Shown in pieces: positions 4,685 to 8,636 of a stretch of DNA of 8,636 nucleotides. The translations under genes were made by a program, and so were the position numbers. The notes under the pieces are model-generated. The model saw only the letters and a list, made by a program, of their open reading frames with translations. It made no database searches and was not told where the DNA came from. Origin of the DNA: Flavobacterium sp. (lineage in GTDB: Bacteria > Bacteroidota > Bacteroidia > Flavobacteriales > Flavobacteriaceae); the NCBI GenBank assembly GCA_030682755.1, contig JAUXNR010000060.1, positions 1 to 8,636 on the forward strand, written 5' to 3'. Every line of letters begins with the position of its first letter. Within the stretch, counting starts at the first letter, position 1.

Positions 4685-6781
4685 ATGAAAACAAAAAAAC
4701 TTTTTAAGATTCTAGCATTGCTGGCAATCGTTCTATTTCAATCTTGTTCTGATGATGAAGAGATTGCAGTAAGCGGCTTATGCCCTTTGGTAATTTCAAC
4801 TATCCCATCTAATGGTGCATTAAATGTTCCTCTGGATCAGGTTATTTCAGCTACGTTCAACAAACAAATGAGAACGGCAACAATTACAAATGCCTCTTTC
4901 ACTGTTGAAGGTCTGTCTCCCGTTAATGGCGTTATCACATTTGAAGACGATGCCGCTGGAACAACAGCTAAATTTACACCAACTGGTACTTTATTGGAAG
5001 ACACTACCTACACCGGTAGAATCAAAACAACAGTCAAAGATCAAGATGGAAACGCTCTGCAAATTGAATATGTATGGAACTTCAGTACTGGTGTAACAAT
5101 CAGACCTATTGTAATTGCTACAGATCCAATTAATTTAGCTACTGGTGTTCCTTTGAACAAAGTAATTACTGCAACATTTAGTGAAGCAATGGATCCTTTA
5201 ACCATCACTAATGCAACATTCACGTTAATGAATGGAACAACAGCGGTGCCGGTAACTTTTGAATACTTTGGGGAATTAGTAAGTTTTACACCTTTAGTTA
5301 ATTTACTTCCTAATACTACATATACAGCAACAATTACAAATGGTGCCCAAAATTTAGAAGGTACTTCTATGGTAAGTGATTATGTGTGGAGTTTCACAAC
5401 AGGAACGCTTCTAGCTCCAACTGTAATTTTAACTGACCCGTTAAACAATGCAACAAATGTTCCGCTGAACAAAGTGGTTACGGCTACATTTAGTGAAGTA
5501 ATGAATCCGGCTACATTAAACAATGCTACATTTACTTTAATGAACGGAACCGTTTTGGTTCCTGTGACGTTTGGCTTTAATGGAACTCTGGTAAGCTTTA
5601 CACCAACAGCAGGTTTGCTTTCAAATACAACATATACAGCAACAATTACAACAGGAGCTCAAAATCCTGCAGGCGTTGGATTAACAGCTAATTATATCTG
5701 GAGTTTTACTACAGGTTCTTTACTTGCTCCAACAGTTATTTTAACGGATCCTTTGAATAATGCTACTAATGTACCGCAAAATAAAGTAGTCACAGCGACT
5801 TTTAGTGAAGTAATGAATCCTGCCACAATAAACAATTCAACATTCACATTAATGAGTGGAACTGTTTTAGTGCCGGTAACATTTAGTTTTTCTGGTGCAA
5901 TAGTAAGCTTTACTCCTAGTTCAAATTTACTTGCAAACACAACATATACTGCTACTATTACTACAGGAGCTCAAAATCCTGCAGGAGTTGGTTTGGCATC
6001 AAATTACATTTGGAACTTTACCACAGGTAATAATTCAGCAGGAGTTCCAATTATAGGATCCCTTAGTAACATAGCTAGTTTTGGCGGAAGTGCGGGGTTA
6101 ACAAACCAAGGAATAAACACCGTAATTAACAATGGTGGTATTTCAACAACTGCTGCTTCAACCTTAGTAACCGGTTTTCATGACGGTTTAACAGGAGATA
6201 TTTACACACAAACACCTTTAAATGTAGGTTTAGTTACCGGCGGAATTTATACAGCTCCACCAACACCGGGCAATGCAACAAGTTTTGCAATTGCACAACA
6301 AGCTTTACTTGACGCTAATGCATTATATATTTCACTATCTCCTGCAGTAATGCCGGGTGGTATTGATCCGGGTGCAGGTGAATTGGGTGGTTTAACATTG
6401 GCTCCGGGAGTTTATAAATCAAACAGCGGAACTTTTAATATTTCAAATGGCAACCTTACTTTAGATGCACAAGGTGATCCAAATGCAGTTTGGGTATTCC
6501 AAACAGCTACAGGATTAACTGTGGGAATTGCGGGACCAACAGGAGCAAAAAGCGTAATCCTTACCAATGGAGCATCCGCTTCAAATGTATTTTGGCAAGT
6601 AGGAAGTACTGCAACAATTAATGGTGCAGGTGGCGGAGTAATGGTGGGAACCATTGTTGCAAACTCAGGCGTGACATTATCAACAGCCGGAAACACGGTT
6701 CAAACGGTTCTTAACGGAAGAGCAATTTCTTTGATTTCTTCTGTAACCATGGTTAATACAACCATAAACGTTCCTAACTAA
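4685..6781 (+). CDS. Surface lipoprotein: four bacterial Ig-like repeats plus DUF3494 (ice-binding-type) domain
   Basis: A complete 698-residue protein. A lipoprotein signal peptide ends in the lipobox FQSC (Cys21), followed by Ser-Asp-Asp-Glu-Glu, an acidic stretch of the kind that sends Bacteroidota lipoproteins to the outer face of the outer membrane. Four Big_5-type Ig-like domains follow at about 33-136, 139-240, 243-344 and 347-448. Each has a P-x-NGAxNVP-like start, an ATFxxxM motif, TTYTATI and a closing W-x-FTTG, with a period of 104 residues. The C-terminal region (about 455-698) is a DUF3494 beta-solenoid, seen in GGLTLAPGVYKS, NLTLDAQGDPNAVWVFQ, NVFWQVGSTATI, GTIVANSGVTL and NGRAISLISSVTM. 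DUF3494 includes antifreeze/ice-binding proteins of cold-adapted microbes, but many members come from mesophiles, so ice binding is possible and not shown. The likely job is adhesion to ice or another surface, presented on an Ig stalk. The OmpA-type gene follows after 63 nt. Confidence 0.94.
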   Translation: MKTKKLFKILALLAIVLFQSCSDDEEIAVSGLCPLVISTIPSNGALNVPLDQVISATFNKQMRTATITNASFTVEGLSPVNGVITFEDDAAGTTAKFTPTGTLLEDTTYTGRIKTTVKDQDGNALQIEYVWNFSTGVTIRPIVIATDPINLATGVPLNKVITATFSEAMDPLTITNATFTLMNGTTAVPVTFEYFGELVSFTPLVNLLPNTTYTATITNGAQNLEGTSMVSDYVWSFTTGTLLAPTVILTDPLNNATNVPLNKVVTATFSEVMNPATLNNATFTLMNGTVLVPVTFGFNGTLVSFTPTAGLLSNTTYTATITTGAQNPAGVGLTANYIWSFTTGSLLAPTVILTDPLNNATNVPQNKVVTATFSEVMNPATINNSTFTLMSGTVLVPVTFSFSGAIVSFTPSSNLLANTTYTATITTGAQNPAGVGLASNYIWNFTTGNNSAGVPIIGSLSNIASFGGSAGLTNQGINTVINNGGISTTAASTLVTGFHDGLTGDIYTQTPLNVGLVTGGIYTAPPTPGNATSFAIAQQALLDANALYISLSPAVMPGGIDPGAGELGGLTLAPGVYKSNSGTFNISNGNLTLDAQGDPNAVWVFQTATGLTVGIAGPTGAKSVILTNGASASNVFWQVGSTATINGAGGGVMVGTIVANSGVTLSTAGNTVQTVLNGRAISLISSVTMVNTTINVPN

Positions 6782-6786
6782 ATAAA

Positions 6787-6821
6787 AAAAGGGTTTAGTC
6801 CAATCTGACCAAAACCCTTTT
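6787..6821 (+). terminator. Hairpin between lipoprotein and OmpA-type genes
   Basis: AAAAGGGTTT (6787-6796) pairs with AAACCCTTTT (6812-6821), ten base pairs. An inner GTC/GAC (6798-6800, 6807-6809) extends the stem. The T-run is short and overlaps the stem, so it may terminate only part of the transcripts or may act as a 3' stabiliser. The A-rich arm also makes it usable as a terminator on the other strand. Confidence 0.7.
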
Positions 6822-6844
6822 ATAACACTATAATTTTCATTACA

Positions 6845-8636
6845 ATGAACAATAAAATTAAATCAATAAAAAGAGCTTATTCAAGTTTAAAAGAGCAGAG
6901 TGTTCTTATCCTACTTGTATTTATACTGGGATTTCAATTTGCATCTCAGGCTCAAGAAACAATATATACCAGACCAAGTTGGTATTTTGGAGTAGCTGCA
7001 GGTTCTAATTTGAATTTTTATCGCGGTACTACACAAAATCTGAATTCAGATTTAACCGTGCCTGCTGCATTTCACAATGGTTTTGGTTCAGGATTATTCA
7101 TAGCTCCATCCATTGAATATTACAAACCGAACTCAGTTTTAGGATTGATATTTCAGGCAGGTTTTGACGACCGTAGTGCCTCTTTTGACCAAGTAATGAC
7201 AGTTTGCAATTGTCCGGCAGATTTAAAAACAAAAACTACATATCTAACCATAGAACCAAGTTTAAGAATCGCTCCTTTCAGAAATGATTTTTATATTTAT
7301 GGTGGCCCTCGTTTTGCTTTCAATCTTGAAAACTCATTCCGATATCAATTAGGTATAAATCCTGATTTTCCTGACCAAGAACCAACTCCCGCAGTTAGAG
7401 GTGATTTTAGTGATACTGAAAAATCAATAATTTCGATGCAAGTAGGAATGGGTTATGATATCATGCTTTCTTCAGTTAAAAATAAAACGCAATTTGTAGT
7501 TTCTCCTTATATTGCATTTCATCCTTACTTTGGACAAAATCCACGTTCTTCTGAATCATGGAATATTTCAACGGTTAGAGCAGGAATTGTTTTAAAATTT
7601 GGTCAAGGTAAAAAAATAGAATCGCTGTCAGAAGTACCAACTAACAAACCGTACACTTTTAGTGTGAATTCACCAACTAATGCGAATACCGCACCTATTG
7701 TAAGTGAAACATTTCCTTTGAGAAACTATGTTTTCTTTGATTTAGGATCAACCGAAATCCCTTCACGCTACGTATTATTGAATAAAAATCAAGTAAAAGA
7801 GTTTAAAGAGGATCAATTAGAAACTTCTAAACCAATTAATCTTTCAGGCCGTTCTGACCGTGGAATGATTGTATATTATAATATCCTGAACATTTTAGGA
7901 GATCGTATGCAAAAAAACCCATCTACTACAATAAAATTGGTTGGTTCATCTGAAAAAGGTCCGGAAGACGGAAAATTAATGGCTGAATCTATCAAAACAT
8001 ATTTAACGTCTGTATTTGAGATTTCACCTAACAGAATAACTATTGAAGGAAGAACCAAACCAAAATTACCTTCAGAACAAGTTGGTGGTACTTTAGAATT
8101 AGAATTATTGCGTCAAGGTGACCGTAGAGTTTCTATCGAAAGTAGCTCTCCTGAATTGTTGATGGAATTTCAAAGTGGCCCTAATGCTCCTTTAAAACCA
8201 ATTGTATTAACCGGTCCAAAAGTAGCTCCGGAAAGTAGTCATGTTACGTTTAATTTACCTGGTGCTAAAGAAGCCTTTACCGTTTGGAATGTAGAAGTAA
8301 AAGACGAAAAAGGCAATATTCAAAAATATGGCCCTTATACTGAAGAATCAGCCAGTATTCCAACTAAAACCATTTTAGGGACTCGTGAAGAAGGCCATTA
8401 TACAATTTCTTTAATCGGAATAACACCCGAAGGCCAAACAATCAGAGAAGATAAAGAAGCTCATGTGGTCCTTTGGAAGCCATCTGTGAATGAAGAGAGT
8501 ACTCGCTATAGTGTGATTTATGATTTTAATAATGCTGAAGCAATTAAAATCTATGAAGATTACTTATCAAAAGTAGTAGCTCCAAAGATACCTAAAAACG
8601 GACGTGTAGTTATAAATGGCTACACTGATGTTATTG
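6845..8636 (+). CDS. Outer-membrane beta-barrel / OmpA-family protein (3' end outside window)
   Basis: The frame stays open from the ATG at 6845 to the window edge, giving at least 597 residues. Residues 1-36 look like a secretion signal with a long basic n-region, hydrophobic VLILLVFILGFQF, and likely cleavage after ASQA. Residues about 40-253 are typical outer-membrane barrel strands (WYFGVAAGSNLNFY start, STVRAGIVLKFG end), with a CNC pair at 121-123. A first OmpA-like domain follows at about 295-425, starting YVFFDLGSTEIPSRY. Then comes a beta-sandwich-like linker (about 430-550) and the beginning of a second OmpA-like domain at 555 (YSVIYDFNNAEA, later NGYTDV near the edge). OmpA-like domains bind peptidoglycan. 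It probably anchors the envelope and may partner the adjacent lipoprotein. No separate promoter is evident in the 63-nt gap. Confidence 0.92.
   Translation, partial: MNNKIKSIKRAYSSLKEQSVLILLVFILGFQFASQAQETIYTRPSWYFGVAAGSNLNFYRGTTQNLNSDLTVPAAFHNGFGSGLFIAPSIEYYKPNSVLGLIFQAGFDDRSASFDQVMTVCNCPADLKTKTTYLTIEPSLRIAPFRNDFYIYGGPRFAFNLENSFRYQLGINPDFPDQEPTPAVRGDFSDTEKSIISMQVGMGYDIMLSSVKNKTQFVVSPYIAFHPYFGQNPRSSESWNISTVRAGIVLKFGQGKKIESLSEVPTNKPYTFSVNSPTNANTAPIVSETFPLRNYVFFDLGSTEIPSRYVLLNKNQVKEFKEDQLETSKPINLSGRSDRGMIVYYNILNILGDRMQKNPSTTIKLVGSSEKGPEDGKLMAESIKTYLTSVFEISPNRITIEGRTKPKLPSEQVGGTLELELLRQGDRRVSIESSSPELLMEFQSGPNAPLKPIVLTGPKVAPESSHVTFNLPGAKEAFTVWNVEVKDEKGNIQKYGPYTEESASIPTKTILGTREEGHYTISLIGITPEGQTIREDKEAHVVLWKPSVNEESTRYSVIYDFNNAEAIKIYEDYLSKVVAPKIPKNGRVVINGYTDVI

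Noticed and set aside
4890..5096. 68-codon plus-strand frame inside the lipoprotein gene
   Set aside because: An out-of-frame shadow of the first Ig-like domain, with no domain or start signal of its own.
5041..6696. Three minus-strand frames (5041-5223, 5692-5940, 6412-6696)
   Set aside because: They are antisense to the Ig repeats and the DUF3494 domain. The hydrophobic composition results from reading Thr/Asn-rich codons backwards.
7876..8058. 60-codon minus-strand frame in the OmpA-type gene
   Set aside because: An antisense shadow of a continuous, well-supported coding frame.

Overview
The window looks like chromosomal DNA from a member of the Bacteroidota, most likely a Flavobacterium or close relative. 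It is AT-rich, its genes lack obvious Shine-Dalgarno sequences, exact copies of the Bacteroidota -7 promoter element (TAnnTTTG) lie upstream of a tRNA and a transporter, a lipoprotein carries a flavobacterial-type surface-export signal (Cys-Ser-Asp-Asp-Glu-Glu), and the protein families fit. This assignment is inferred from style and families, not from a database search.

Layout. (1) Positions 1-1866, minus strand: a sodium:alanine/glycine-type symporter followed by the 5' part of era, overlapping by 14 nt; a housekeeping pair. (2) Positions 1931-2086, plus strand: an initiator tRNA (tRNA-fMet, anticodon CAT) with its promoter and terminator. (3) Positions 2091-4264: a small decayed accessory island. 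It is bounded by partial copies of the tRNA-fMet 3' part, each followed by its own hairpin terminator. Inside are a tyrosine recombinase (integrase) pseudogene with five in-frame stops and a one-base frameshift, one intact membrane-anchored protein of unknown function, a 69-bp inverted-repeat structure, a possible gene remnant, and a convincing candidate for a structured small RNA of about 190 nt. The simplest reading is that one or more integrative elements entered at tRNA-fMet and decayed or partly deleted, leaving attachment-site scars. (4) Positions 4353-4556: a small two-helix membrane protein (DUF3185-like). (5) Positions 4685-8636: a surface lipoprotein with four bacterial Ig-like repeats and a C-terminal DUF3494 (ice-binding-type) domain, then a large outer-membrane beta-barrel/OmpA-type protein that runs off the window end.

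How the genes may work together. The last two genes plausibly form a cell-surface module: the lipoprotein is exported to the outer leaflet and displays its DUF3494 head on an Ig-repeat stalk, while the OmpA-type protein sits in the outer membrane and binds peptidoglycan. A stable hairpin with a short T-run lies between them, so the pair may be only partly co-transcribed. The least explained parts of the window are the tRNA-fragment/terminator cassettes and the candidate structured RNA in the island.
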